Source: Flavobacterium pectinovorum (GTDB lineage: Bacteria; Bacteroidota; Bacteroidia; Flavobacteriales; Flavobacteriaceae). Taken from it: a DNA stretch of 64,000 nucleotides. Made by a program: the position numbers and the translations under genes. The stretch lies in the NCBI RefSeq assembly GCF_006438875.1, contig NZ_RCZH01000018.1:62001-126000 (forward strand), given 5' to 3'. The notes below the pieces were generated by a model. The model was not told the origin of the DNA and searched no databases. It saw nothing but the letters and a program-made list of their open reading frames with translations. Of this stretch, positions 8,587 to 17,691 are shown in pieces. Within the stretch, counting starts at the first letter, position 1. Every line of letters starts with the position of its first letter.

Positions 8587-8952
8587 TTAATTTATTCTTT
8601 GCTTTTTAAGAACCAACATATTCCACAAGGCAAAGAGTAAATGAAAGCAAATGATTACCTCAACACCTATTCCTTTTAAACTGAAATTAAATATGGAATA
8701 GATGGCTATAATTACCGCCGCTGTATTATAAAAAAGTAGGATTTTCAATAACAGTCTAATTGAATCCTTTGTATACCAGCATAACAATGCAAGTGAAAAC
8801 AAAGCGGAGCCTGCAATTCGGGCTATGAAAATTGCAGAAGCTTCTTCTACTTTGGATAAAAAAAGTATTTGTATAAAAATCTGAGGAGCAATTATTAAAA
8901 ACAATCCTGTAAGTCCCTCAAAAATAGCTGTAATTTTAAGAAATAAATTCAT
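8587..8952 (-). CDS. Small four-helix membrane protein
   Basis: From the ATG at 8952 the product has about 121 residues (MNLFLKITAIFEGLTGLFLI...). An upstream ATG at 9000 is possible but adds a poor leader. Four hydrophobic helices span nearly the whole length, separated by short loops (SKVEEAS, YTKDSIR, LKGIGVE), and the tail is basic (LKKQRIN). I cannot name the family with confidence. The gene lies between a periplasmic protein gene and another small membrane protein in the sulfatase series. Confidence 0.5.
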   Translation of the reverse strand: MNLFLKITAIFEGLTGLFLIIAPQIFIQILFLSKVEEASAIFIARIAGSALFSLALLCWYTKDSIRLLLKILLFYNTAAVIIAIYSIFNFSLKGIGVEVIICFHLLFALWNMLVLKKQRIN

Positions 8953-9019
8953 TTTTAAAATATTTATAATTTTTAAAGCAATCCAAATCCCAGAACACAT
9001 TCCTTATCATTAATTGGTA

Positions 9020-9715
9020 CTATTTAACTGCAGCGTTTTTAAAACCGGAATTCTCTATTACTATTTTTATTTTTTTTTCGGGTGCATCAAGAACTGTTTT
9101 CGAAGCATATTGTGTTCCGTCCGGTAAATCAGTGTAGGTAACATCAAACAGAACTTTTGCTTTGGGATCATCTACAGAAGTACTGACATCTGCCTTGATT
9201 ATCTTTTGTTTGGGTTTGTTGACAGAAACCGAAAGTAAATCACCTGGCTCGTTGTAATTAGGAAAACTAAGTTTAAATTCGGTGTTGGGTTCCAATATTT
9301 GAACAGTGGTTTGACCGGCTTCATATACTTTTTGAATTTTTTCAGAAACTGGCGGTAAATAAGTCTGAATCTTGGCAATCGCTTTCTTTATGTAATCTGA
9401 CATCTCTTCTTTTTTATTTTCTATAACTTTACCGCGAATTCCTCCTTTTTGCTTTGTCTGAGTAGATCCTCCTGTTTCTACTTTAGTGAGCTTACCATCT
9501 ACAGCATAATAACACTGTTTTTGTTTCACTGATTTTTGCTCTCCTTTCAAAAAGACAGTGGTAGTTTCAATCCACTCATATTTTTTTAAACTTGCCTTGC
9601 TATCAGCCAAATTTTTCTTGATTATTGCAACGTTTGCCTTCACATCTGCTTGTGCAGAAACTCTCGTAATTCCACCAATAAAAAGTAGAATTAGCAGTGA
9701 ACTTAATTTTTTCAT
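9020..9715 (-). CDS. Exported periplasmic protein of unknown function
   Basis: The 231-residue protein starts with a clear signal peptide (KKLSSLLILLFIGGITRVSAQ). The rest is lysine-rich and probably mostly helical at first (ANVAIIKKNLADSKASLKKY), then beta-rich with repeated charged strands (FKLSFPNYNEPGDLLSVSVNKP). No catalytic motif is visible. It lies 44 bases after the His/Tyr-rich exported protein gene and belongs to the same minus-strand series. I do not recognise the family. Confidence 0.6.
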   Translation of the reverse strand: MKKLSSLLILLFIGGITRVSAQADVKANVAIIKKNLADSKASLKKYEWIETTTVFLKGEQKSVKQKQCYYAVDGKLTKVETGGSTQTKQKGGIRGKVIENKKEEMSDYIKKAIAKIQTYLPPVSEKIQKVYEAGQTTVQILEPNTEFKLSFPNYNEPGDLLSVSVNKPKQKIIKADVSTSVDDPKAKVLFDVTYTDLPDGTQYASKTVLDAPEKKIKIVIENSGFKNAAVK

Positions 9716-9759
9716 TTTCTGTAATTTTTAATTATTGAGATTTTCTTCATAAATACGAT

Positions 9760-10776
9760 TTACCTTCTTCTTGCTCCTGCACTTTTGGTGCGACTTGCAT
9801 TTTGGCCGGGTTGGCGCGTGGTTGTCGGTTTTTTAGTTCTGTTCACTGTTGAGCTTGCCGCTGGCTGATGCGAGGCTCCAGAACTTGTTTTTGTTTTATT
9901 TGTTGTCGCAGCGTTTGCTTTATTTGTTGTCGCAGCAGCCGATGTACGTGATGCATTGTGATTAACATTTGCTGTATTATATTTGCCGCTTGTGGTATTA
10001 TGATTCACCGTTGTCGATTTCATTTTGGTTTTGTTGTAATTGTTATAAACATTGGTATTGTGTATAACAACCGTATTGCCGCCGTGATGATAATGTCCGC
10101 CGTAATAACCTGCATGATGATAATAGTTGTTATGACGATAAACCCCAACCGCAATTACTGCAAATGCCGTAAAATAAGGAGGATAAAATCCATAGTGATA
10201 GGGTGGGTAATATGGAACATATACCGGAGAATAAACATACTGAACTATGGGAACTGTTTCAATAATTACAGTTGTAGTAGCCGGTGTGCTTACAGTAGCA
10301 GGCTCAGGACCAGTATAGGCCGGATTTGCAGTTACTGCCGGCGTGGCGGTTTTGGCAGGTTCAATTACGTAATTCTTTCCGTAGAGTTCCTGATCACCAA
10401 CAATCTGCATGCTGACTTTGCCGCTTTTATCTTTATCTACTATAATCACTGCAATGTCTTGTGTTTCTGTTTTGCTAACAGCTGTACTGAGTATAAAAGT
10501 AAAAGATTCCCCTTCTTTTTTAGTGGCTACAGTAATAAAATCAGCTTTTTTATCCAGATTTAAATCAAGGTTGTTGATACCAGTTTTTTGTTCATTTAAA
10601 GACTTTTCAAATTCTTCTATAGTTTTTGATTTTTGAAATAAGGTCAGTACAGCATACAAATCCAGATTATCTCCGGGTAATCCAAGTTCCTTGCCATCTT
10701 TTTCAGACTGAGAAAAAACACATTGGCCCAGTAAACTTATTACAAGGACCAAATAAGGTAAAAATATTTTTTTCAT
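9760..10776 (-). CDS. Exported protein with His/Tyr/Gly-rich central region
   Basis: The 338-residue protein has a signal peptide ending near CVFSQ and a conserved-looking N-terminal domain (about 25-145) containing LNLDKKADFITVATKKEG and a strand-rich core. A proline/tyrosine-rich segment (YVYSPVYVPYYPPYHYGFYPP) leads to a short hydrophobic stretch, then a histidine-, tyrosine- and glycine-rich tract (YYHHAGYYGGHYHHGG). The Thr/Asn/Ala/Lys-rich tail ends TKSAGARRR. Such tails suit a cell-envelope or DNA/metal-contacting role, but none can be shown. Similar exported proteins are common in Bacteroidota. Confidence 0.6.
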   Translation of the reverse strand: MKKIFLPYLVLVISLLGQCVFSQSEKDGKELGLPGDNLDLYAVLTLFQKSKTIEEFEKSLNEQKTGINNLDLNLDKKADFITVATKKEGESFTFILSTAVSKTETQDIAVIIVDKDKSGKVSMQIVGDQELYGKNYVIEPAKTATPAVTANPAYTGPEPATVSTPATTTVIIETVPIVQYVYSPVYVPYYPPYHYGFYPPYFTAFAVIAVGVYRHNNYYHHAGYYGGHYHHGGNTVVIHNTNVYNNYNKTKMKSTTVNHNTTSGKYNTANVNHNASRTSAAATTNKANAATTNKTKTSSGASHQPAASSTVNRTKKPTTTRQPGQNASRTKSAGARRR

Positions 10777-10821
10777 AATACGATATATTATTGTTAATTC
10801 TAAATAAGTTTAAGCTACATT

Positions 10822-11604
10822 TTACTTTTTATGCAACTGCTGTTGAAGTGTTAAAATAGGTGTCTGGTTCAAACGCACCAGTCCGGTTTCGGGTCTGTCT
10901 AATGCCAGAATCAAAAACATTACAGATGCAAAAATTACAGAAATGAAAACTGCCAGAATATTATTTTTTTTTCCTGAAATACCAAACTGAAAGCCTAGCA
11001 TTGACATTGAGGCAAATGTTACCAGAAGCAGGACCCATAAAATGGCCGATGGAATTCTATACTCGAATGTAAAAGTTACCCGTTTATTATAAATTTCAAC
11101 CAGGTCATTTACAGAAGAGGTATATAAAGAATAGGCTTCAGAACTGCGGTCCTGTGCTGCTAATGCTTCTGAAAATTTCCAAAGCGAATCCAAAATAAAC
11201 TCTGACCTGGCTTTTAAATGCTCAATTTTAGCAACTGATACATCTTTTGTCAAATCACTTCTAAGATCCACATATTCAATCAATAACTTTCTTGATGCGT
11301 TTCTGTAAGGCTCAGGAATTAATCCTGACTGCAGATAAGTCGTTCTAATTGTGGTTACTTCATCCAATAAAAGGTCTTTCCTATTATTATAACGGTTGTC
11401 TACAATTTGAAAGGTAAAAGCAAGCATAAAGGCAAGAAGCCCGAGCGCTGCGCCAACTACAGAACCTACAGGGGAATCGTTCACCTCACCAGATTTTTCT
11501 TTAATATGCAATCCATACTGCTGCCCTGCAAGAATGGGTATTAAAATGCAAAGAAACGGAAGTACGAACATTACCACTACATACAAAAAACTGGTATCTC
11601 TCAT
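10822..11604 (-). CDS. DUF4239 (bestrophin-like) membrane protein
   Basis: The 260-residue protein has two N-terminal helices (about 8-28 and 45-68, the second with GSVVGAALGLLAFMLAFTFQ), a central soluble helical region with NRYNNRKDLLLDEVTTIRTT, and two C-terminal helices (about 186-206 and 215-235). The VGAALGLLAFMLAFTF and NRYxxRxxLxxxEAxxI patterns match the DUF4239 family, described as bestrophin-like. The biochemical role is unknown. It sits 45 bases upstream of the His/Tyr-rich exported protein gene. Confidence 0.75.
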   Translation of the reverse strand: MRDTSFLYVVVMFVLPFLCILIPILAGQQYGLHIKEKSGEVNDSPVGSVVGAALGLLAFMLAFTFQIVDNRYNNRKDLLLDEVTTIRTTYLQSGLIPEPYRNASRKLLIEYVDLRSDLTKDVSVAKIEHLKARSEFILDSLWKFSEALAAQDRSSEAYSLYTSSVNDLVEIYNKRVTFTFEYRIPSAILWVLLLVTFASMSMLGFQFGISGKKNNILAVFISVIFASVMFLILALDRPETGLVRLNQTPILTLQQQLHKK

Positions 11605-11653
11605 TTGATAAAGTATTAAAAGGTTCTGGTTTGTATTATTTTCACATATATTC

Positions 11654-12400
11654 TTATTGTATAGTCTCTACAATCATTTTGGCTGCCCTGTATTGAATTA
11701 TAATACACATGAAGATCAGTTGAACAATAATTTTTAGTATCAACAGATAGTTCCTTTTTGCCTGATACAAATGATACCGAACTAAGAAAAGATATAAATA
11801 CATCCCTATTAGAATTACGTACCTCAACTCGATATGCATTTTAAACTCAGCGTTAAGATAGTTTTGATAGTACAAAAACGGTAATACCAATATTAATAAA
11901 AGCAGTATCTCTCCCAGCTGAAATGCATTAGAGATGAGCAGTTCCGGGGTTGTATATTTTCTTTCCCTGTATAGTATCAAATCCGTAAGGGTCAAAAAAA
12001 ACAATACAATGCCGGCGACAATTGTAAAATGTTTGTGTGCAAATATTGGGTTAAATTTTTCTATTGATTCCGTATCAATCCTATCAGCAATAACGTTAAC
12101 ATGAAATGCTGCATAAAGAAGCGATGCTGTACCTCCTAAAAGAATCAGAAATAAAAATGGATTAAAATGATAGGCTCTTTTCCCTTCCAGATATTCTGTA
12201 ATAGTCTTACCCGGACGTAATAACATTTCGATAACAGTATGCAAAAGCCCTCTGTCTACATGAAAGAAAGCATGCAAAAGATGATGCCCTAATTCATGCC
12301 AGGTTATACGTGTGGTTTCTGCTGACTGTTTGCAATTAGGACAATATTTTCCTTGAAAAAGAACCTCGCAATTTTTGCAGTTGATTGCTTTTGCATCCAT
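11654..12400 (-). CDS. DUF3667 zinc-ribbon membrane protein
   Basis: The 248-residue protein opens with a four-cysteine zinc ribbon (CKNC at 9-12 and CPNC at about 21-24). The family segment ITWHELGHHLLHAFFHVDRG and GKTITEYLEGKRAYHFNPFLFL follows. Four or five membrane helices make up the rest. This is the DUF3667 pattern, widespread in Bacteroidota with unknown function. It lies 49 bases before the DUF4239 gene, so the two probably share a transcript. Confidence 0.85.
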   Translation of the reverse strand: MDAKAINCKNCEVLFQGKYCPNCKQSAETTRITWHELGHHLLHAFFHVDRGLLHTVIEMLLRPGKTITEYLEGKRAYHFNPFLFLILLGGTASLLYAAFHVNVIADRIDTESIEKFNPIFAHKHFTIVAGIVLFFLTLTDLILYRERKYTTPELLISNAFQLGEILLLLILVLPFLYYQNYLNAEFKMHIELRYVILIGMYLYLFLVRYHLYQAKRNYLLILKIIVQLIFMCIIIQYRAAKMIVETIQ

Positions 12401-12442
12401 AAATTTCTCTAATAAATTAATAATAACTTATTACAAATAGTG

Positions 12443-12925
12443 CTATTTTGTCTTAGTTTTATCAAGTTCCCCAATAAAAGGGATAGAATCCTGAATTTCG
12501 GCTCTGATTGTGACTTGCAGGTATAGTTCTAACTGAACAAATTTTGCTGCGTTTATTCCTCCAATAGCTTTTACCATTTTACTATTAGTTTTTGATAATA
12601 ATTTTTCCAGATCCAAATTGTTTTTCAAATTAGCTTCTGTCAGTTCTATGGCTTTTGATTCGCTAAGGATTGCGTAATTTTTAGCATACTCATCCAGTAT
12701 CTGGATTTTCTTCTTTCCTAACTCTTTTCGTTCCATTTCATACTTATCATATACTTCTTGAAAAGCAGATGCCTGAGGTTCTGATAACTGTAAATACTCT
12801 TTAACGACCTCTAGTTTGGATTTACCATAAAGTTCCTGAATTAGTGCAATATCATCAGGTATTACAGACTGTGCTCCTGCATTGGCCGAGAGAGCAAATA
12901 CCAGCATTAGAATTAATTTTTTCAT
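12443..12925 (-). CDS. Exported helical protein
   Basis: From the ATG at 12925 the product has 160 residues and begins with a signal peptide (KKLILMLVFALSANAGAQS). An upstream ATG at 12952 would add nine polar residues in front of the signal. The mature part is charged and helical (EYLQLSEPQASAFQEVYDKY, LGKKKIQILDEYAKNYAIL), which recalls Spy/CpxP-like periplasmic proteins with LTxxQ-like repeats, although the exact motif is not conserved. It lies 30 bases after the barrel gene at 12956. Confidence 0.6.
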   Translation of the reverse strand: MKKLILMLVFALSANAGAQSVIPDDIALIQELYGKSKLEVVKEYLQLSEPQASAFQEVYDKYEMERKELGKKKIQILDEYAKNYAILSESKAIELTEANLKNNLDLEKLLSKTNSKMVKAIGGINAAKFVQLELYLQVTIRAEIQDSIPFIGELDKTKTK

Positions 12926-12955
12926 CTTAATTGTTTTTATATTAACATTCAATGG

Positions 12956-13576
12956 TTATTTACTAAAATCATAACTTAGCACAGCTCCTAGGCCAAATTG
13001 ATAAGTAGATACGTAATCAGACACTCCTACAAGTCCGTAATAAGTCCAATAGTAGTCATTACCTACTGCAGCCGACATCGATTGTAAATAGGCATTTAGA
13101 TTTATAGACAAAGGTGAATTTGTTTTTATTTTAACACCAGCCTTAATACCCCACGCAAAATAAGTTCCACTGCCGCTTTGAGGTGTTTCAAGAATGGCTA
13201 TTCCCGCACCTGCGCCCAGATATGGCAGTACCTTTTGAGAACCTGTTTCGAAGTAATGTGTATAATCTACCAAAACGTAATTTATAGCACCTTTGTCATC
13301 TCCGGCATTGATCTGCGTTCCTGTAGGTCCATATAAAGGCAGTTTTGTGTCAAGCCTGTTGTACTTTAATTCAATTGAACTGTTTTCAATAAAAAAATAT
13401 TCCAGGCCAAGTCCATATTCAAATCCACCTTCAACAGTGGCATACGAATTGTCAAAGTCTACTCTGTCAGAAAAGGTATAACCTCCATACAAATTAAGCA
13501 AGAAGGACTTTGAACTTTGGGCAGAAGCTCCTATCGAGCATAAAAAAACAACGAATAATAAATGATTCATTTTCAT
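12956..13576 (-). CDS. Outer-membrane beta-barrel protein
   Basis: The 206-residue protein has a signal peptide (cleavage near IGASAQ) and alternating aromatic/polar strands typical of a small 8-strand barrel. Examples are LLNLYGGYTFSDRVDFD, GLGLEYFFIENSSIELKYNR and VLPYLGAGAGIAIL, and it ends in a strand YQFGLGAVLSYDFSK. It resembles OmpA/OmpW-like or PorT-like barrels. No peptidoglycan-binding domain is present. It is one of several barrel genes in the sulfatase series. Confidence 0.7.
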   Translation of the reverse strand: MKMNHLLFVVFLCSIGASAQSSKSFLLNLYGGYTFSDRVDFDNSYATVEGGFEYGLGLEYFFIENSSIELKYNRLDTKLPLYGPTGTQINAGDDKGAINYVLVDYTHYFETGSQKVLPYLGAGAGIAILETPQSGSGTYFAWGIKAGVKIKTNSPLSINLNAYLQSMSAAVGNDYYWTYYGLVGVSDYVSTYQFGLGAVLSYDFSK

Positions 13577-13702
13577 AATTTTGATTTTTAATTGGTTAAC
13601 AATTGATTGTTTTTTTTCAATTGAAACTAAGCTGTATGAGCTGCTTATCGTTTCATTAATTCTTTATATCATTACTTTGTTACTTAATCTCGTGACTGAT
13701 AT

Positions 13703-14473
13703 TTATTCTATAATGGGCTTTTTAGGCGTTATTGATTTTATTAAATTGGGTAAAAAATCATTAAAAACAATATTTATCTGAAAGGCGTTCACTAACTGGT
13801 TGATCGGTTCTCTTGGCATAATTTCATTAGCATACGAAACTTCGATTTGTATATCATCTGTCAAAAAATAACCTAATCCAATTGTGGCCCTGTTTCGATC
13901 GAACAAATCCGGACCGCTGACCTGGCTTTTGGTTTTAAAAAATAATTCATCTGAAACAAAAGCATAGAATGCATTTTTATCAACATCATTTTTTGTAAAG
14001 GAATAAACTGCCCTTACCTGAAATCTAAATCGCATTACAGCTTCAAAATATCCATCTTCATTTTGAAGATGACGATCTTCAAACCTGGCCCGAAGATTTA
14101 CTTTGCATTTTCCTTCTTTGAGTAAACGATACATTCCCTGAACTGCCATTCTAATTTCCGGAGCTTCTTTTTGATTTAGTTCCGGAACATTTTTATTAAA
14201 AAAATAAGCATAGAAAAAAGAAATTTTCCATCTGTCGTCAGGCCGGTAATGTGCCCATCCTCTACCATACACCTGTGTTAGATTATAAAAAATATTATTA
14301 TCATGAGATACACTGCTTGTGGTTAATCCAATATTTAATTCTAACGCCCATTTTTGACTTAAATCTTTTGTAAAAGCATACTCGTTCCAAAATTGGTTCA
14401 GTTCATCCGTTTGAGCATATAGTTTTAAAGTCCCGGCCAGTAACAGAAAAACATGAATTCGTATTCTTTTCAT
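13703..14473 (-). CDS. DUF2490 outer-membrane protein
   Basis: Started at the ATG at 14473, the 256-residue protein has a signal peptide (cleavage near LKLYAQ) and then WNEYAFTKDLSQKWALELNIG. Barrel strands and the block RARFEDRHLQNEDGYFEAVMRFRFQ follow, with IGLGYFLTDDIQIEVSYANE near the end. The bulky WxEY start, the central RxRxEDR and the RxRxQ strand fit the DUF2490 family. The function is unknown; it is presumably an outer-membrane barrel. Confidence 0.8.
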   Translation of the reverse strand: MKRIRIHVFLLLAGTLKLYAQTDELNQFWNEYAFTKDLSQKWALELNIGLTTSSVSHDNNIFYNLTQVYGRGWAHYRPDDRWKISFFYAYFFNKNVPELNQKEAPEIRMAVQGMYRLLKEGKCKVNLRARFEDRHLQNEDGYFEAVMRFRFQVRAVYSFTKNDVDKNAFYAFVSDELFFKTKSQVSGPDLFDRNRATIGLGYFLTDDIQIEVSYANEIMPREPINQLVNAFQINIVFNDFLPNLIKSITPKKPIIE

Positions 14474-14496
14474 ATTTAAATCATTTAGCAACAGAT

Positions 14497-15261
14497 TTAC
14501 ATTGAGTTACTTTGTGGCAGAATTAGAACCTCTTGTTGTGCTTTTTTCTTTTGAACTTCTTTCGCTGCTTTGCCTTTCCCGATTGGTATTGCCGCTACAA
14601 TATAAAATGACCTGTTAAATTCATCCGGATTTTGATCTCCTTTCATTACCGGAACTAACCCATGATAATACTGTATACCGATGTTCATACCGTTGCCTGT
14701 CTTTAAATGATATCCTAACCCAAGGGCAAGTCCCGCATCAATAACATGGATCTGATCCCTTATGTTATTTTTATAAATGACATCTTCATTATCGATTTCT
14801 TTACTAAACTTGTCAAAGGCTTTAGACAGCAGCCCCAGCATTGGCCCTGCCTTAACATAAATATTATTGTGAAACTGATATTTAACTAGAATAGGAACAT
14901 TAAAATATCTAATTTCTCTTTCTACGGAACCTCCGGCAAATGTTTTATTTAAATCTTCATTGGCTAATTCATAAACAGGCAATCCTTTGGCTCCCATTGG
15001 AGATTTTACGATGACTCCGGTACTGAGCATCCAGGCAGGATTTTTTTTTGATTTTATGTCAAAATAAAAACCGAGGTTAAATCCAATGTTTGAACCTGAA
15101 GTCTCCAGATTAGAAATAGTAGCAAAATTTACACCTCCTTCTAAACCAAATTCCAAATGCGGAGAATTAAGTTTGTCGCCAAAAAGCAAAGAAATCAGAA
15201 CTTGTGAGTTTGCATGGTTAATGCAGAAAATGGTCGTTAGTACTATTATATATTTTTTCAT
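14497..15261 (-). CDS. PorT-like outer-membrane beta-barrel protein
   Basis: The 254-residue protein has a signal peptide (cleavage near INHANS) and the strand GLEGGVNFATISNL that begins many PorT/OMP_b-brl_2 barrels. Later strands include IGFNLGFYFDIKSKK, YFNVPILVKYQFHNNIYVKAGP and LALGLGYHLKTGNGMNIGIQYYHG. The tail is lysine- and glutamine-rich. It lies between DUF2490 and another barrel gene in the series. The specific role is unknown. Confidence 0.7.
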   Translation of the reverse strand: MKKYIIVLTTIFCINHANSQVLISLLFGDKLNSPHLEFGLEGGVNFATISNLETSGSNIGFNLGFYFDIKSKKNPAWMLSTGVIVKSPMGAKGLPVYELANEDLNKTFAGGSVEREIRYFNVPILVKYQFHNNIYVKAGPMLGLLSKAFDKFSKEIDNEDVIYKNNIRDQIHVIDAGLALGLGYHLKTGNGMNIGIQYYHGLVPVMKGDQNPDEFNRSFYIVAAIPIGKGKAAKEVQKKKAQQEVLILPQSNSM

Positions 15262-15355
15262 AATGTTTTTATTAAAGCCCCAATAAAATGCAGGTTTTTA
15301 CAAGAAGCGGAACATTTTTTTTATCCTGTGCTTCTACTATTCCATAACATTACTA

Positions 15356-16306
15356 CTAATCAAATGGTTTTCTTTTTCCAAAAGCATATGATACTGTCAG
15401 TAAGGGGCCATTATATCCCCATTTAAGATAGCCGTCAAGTCTGTTTTTAACGACATCTACCGTAAAGTTCATTCCGCTGTATCCCAGAGTAACATCTAAA
15501 TCAGGAAGAGCCTGATACATAACTGCTATATTATAACTGACAATTTTTCCTTTGAAATCATTTACTTTAAGAGAAAAATAATTTAGGTTGCCGTTCAAAA
15601 CAAACTTGTCTGCAAAGGAATAACCTCCCCAGATACCTAAATCCGGCAAAGGAGCGGTAAAATTGAACTTATCCTTATAACTGGCCTCTGCTGTCTGACC
15701 TATTAAATCAATTCCGATATCAGTGGCCAAAGTGTGTGTTCCTATCATTAGGCCCAATTCATATTTTGGTTTGAGAAAAAAGGCATAACCATACGAGAAT
15801 AAATACATATCAATTTTAAAAAAGGAATGCACAGTGGCATTAACCGGATACGTATGATCACCAAACTCGATTGTTTTTTGCAATTGATGTGTTGTGGTTC
15901 GATCCAGATGAAAATATCCTAAATCAAATCTCGACCGGCGCGAAGCCCGCCATTGAAAATTGCCCAAAAAAGTAGTGGTTGTTTTTTTAAACCCCAGATT
16001 ATCTTCAAAATCAATTTCAGTTCCAAAGGAATCGTCATTACTACCCACCTTGATTTTAGTACTATTTACCGGAATAAACAATCCCGCTGTTGCTTTAAAA
16101 CGCCTTACAAACCAGGGCGGTGTTGGTTTTGGCTTTTTGTAGAAATACAATTCATCCGTTTGATTACCTAAAGAGAAAATGTCTCTACTATTATCTTTTA
16201 AATTCGCAGGAGCAACAACTGTTGCAAATTCTTGGCAATAAGATATTCCCGGTAATAAGATGCTTCCCAGAATTAATGTGCGTGCAATAATAAGTTTACA
16301 ATTCAT
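15356..16306 (-). CDS. Outer-membrane protein of unknown function
   Basis: The 316-residue protein has a signal peptide (cleavage near PGISYC/Q) and a proline-rich linker (KPKPTPPWFVRRF). Then come strands with alternating hydrophobic residues (KATAGLFIPVNSTKIKVGS, RSRFDLGYFHLDRTTTH, LLTVSYAFGKRKPF at the end), which indicates a barrel of about 10-12 strands. I cannot give a family name. It belongs to the barrel-rich part of the sulfatase series. Confidence 0.6.
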   Translation of the reverse strand: MNCKLIIARTLILGSILLPGISYCQEFATVVAPANLKDNSRDIFSLGNQTDELYFYKKPKPTPPWFVRRFKATAGLFIPVNSTKIKVGSNDDSFGTEIDFEDNLGFKKTTTTFLGNFQWRASRRSRFDLGYFHLDRTTTHQLQKTIEFGDHTYPVNATVHSFFKIDMYLFSYGYAFFLKPKYELGLMIGTHTLATDIGIDLIGQTAEASYKDKFNFTAPLPDLGIWGGYSFADKFVLNGNLNYFSLKVNDFKGKIVSYNIAVMYQALPDLDVTLGYSGMNFTVDVVKNRLDGYLKWGYNGPLLTVSYAFGKRKPFD

Positions 16307-16376
16307 GACCTTATTTTTTTAAATTTTTACAGTCTTTAATTCAATACTTTTTTACTAAAGAGTATTGAAATTCTTT

Positions 16377-17633
16377 TTAAAATGTTTCTCCTGCATTGAG
16401 GTAGAATCCTTTGGAATGTCGGCCCCAGGCATAATCTACTATCAGATTAGTTCGAGTAGCCTTATCAATTAAAATTCGCAAACCAATCCCTACTGCTGGT
16501 TGTATATATTGAAAAAGTTTTACATTTAAATCATTGTTGCTGGCAGTAATGAAATTCGTAAACACGGTACCACTCAATAATTGATTACAGGTTATAGGGA
16601 ATCTGAATTCCGAAGAAAAATAAATCATATTGCTTCCTCTAAAAAGCCCTTGAGTATATCCCTCCCCGCTTCGGCTTCTTTGATCCCAACCTATTGCAGG
16701 AAGATTTAAATACGGCACTTTTCCTCCTGTAACAAATTGCCCGTATGCCCAAAATGCTAAAATGTAATGTTCGTTTTTGGCACTAAGGGGAATAAATCGT
16801 CTGTATTCGGTATAAAGAATCTGGCTCGTTTGTTGATTATTAAATAAATCCGGATTGATTCTGAAATTGATATTGGCAAAAGTACCGCGACTTGCATTTA
16901 CCTGATTATCTCGCGAATCATAAACCAAATTCAGGCTTACCCCATTTACAAAATATTCCCAGTCATTGAATCCGTATTTTTGACTATAATTATAATGATA
17001 CGTGTACTGTCCATTTGCTATATCGAGGTTTTTATCTTTTATAGAAGAATACCAATCTACATCAATTCCTGCTCCAACATAAAAATTCTCTTTAATCTGC
17101 CATGACATAGATTGGTGAAACTTAAAATAATTGTAATCCATAGGCTGTTCTATACTTTCAAGGGCAAAATCAGGATCTTCTCTTTCAGTGGGTACGATAT
17201 TGGTTCCAAGCCCGTAATTTGCCTGCGAAAAGAGATAAAGACGATAATCACCGTTGAGGTATATTCTGTTATTTTTTAACAACACACTATTCTTGGCATT
17301 TATTAGTAACTGTTTTTTGGTCGTATAGGTAACTCCTAAATTTACTATCGAATATTTATCCTTTAGTTCCTTTCCTTTGAAAGTATATTGGGCTACACCT
17401 CCAAAAACAAATCCTGTTGCAGGCTGTGATCCTATAACCGGAATGACAAGAAAAAAACTATTTTTAACAGGTTTTACAACCAGTACAGAATCCTTTTTCT
17501 TAAAAAGTTCAAACAATGTCTTAGCTTCACAATCCTTATCTGGCACCAGTTCAGTTTGTGCCTTTAAATTGAGATGAACACACATTAGTGTAATGCTCCA
17601 AAGAAAAATAGGTCCCCTATGTTTAATTCTCAT
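16377..17633 (-). CDS. BamA/TamA-like surface-antigen barrel (no POTRA)
   Basis: The 418-residue protein has a signal peptide (cleavage near LNLKAQ) and one barrel domain of the bacterial surface antigen (Omp85) type. Signatures are FFLVIPVIGSQPATGFVFGGV near the start, VSLNLVYDSRDNQVNASRGTF in the middle (the DxRD...G motif), and GIGLRILIDKATRTNLIVDYAWG near the end. No POTRA domains precede the barrel, unlike BamA, so it is a short Omp85 relative as found in many Bacteroidota loci. It probably acts as an outer-membrane pore or assembly factor. Confidence 0.8.
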   Translation of the reverse strand: MRIKHRGPIFLWSITLMCVHLNLKAQTELVPDKDCEAKTLFELFKKKDSVLVVKPVKNSFFLVIPVIGSQPATGFVFGGVAQYTFKGKELKDKYSIVNLGVTYTTKKQLLINAKNSVLLKNNRIYLNGDYRLYLFSQANYGLGTNIVPTEREDPDFALESIEQPMDYNYFKFHQSMSWQIKENFYVGAGIDVDWYSSIKDKNLDIANGQYTYHYNYSQKYGFNDWEYFVNGVSLNLVYDSRDNQVNASRGTFANINFRINPDLFNNQQTSQILYTEYRRFIPLSAKNEHYILAFWAYGQFVTGGKVPYLNLPAIGWDQRSRSGEGYTQGLFRGSNMIYFSSEFRFPITCNQLLSGTVFTNFITASNNDLNVKLFQYIQPAVGIGLRILIDKATRTNLIVDYAWGRHSKGFYLNAGETF

Positions 17634-17691
17634 TTTTTTTTCGTTTATAATAGATCAGCTCTGAATTGTGCATTCAATTAGCTCTATAGTA

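Noticed and set aside
9958..10563. 201-codon plus-strand frame
   Set aside because: It is antisense to the His/Tyr/Asn-rich exported protein; its Ile/Cys/Arg-rich composition is a mirror of that region.
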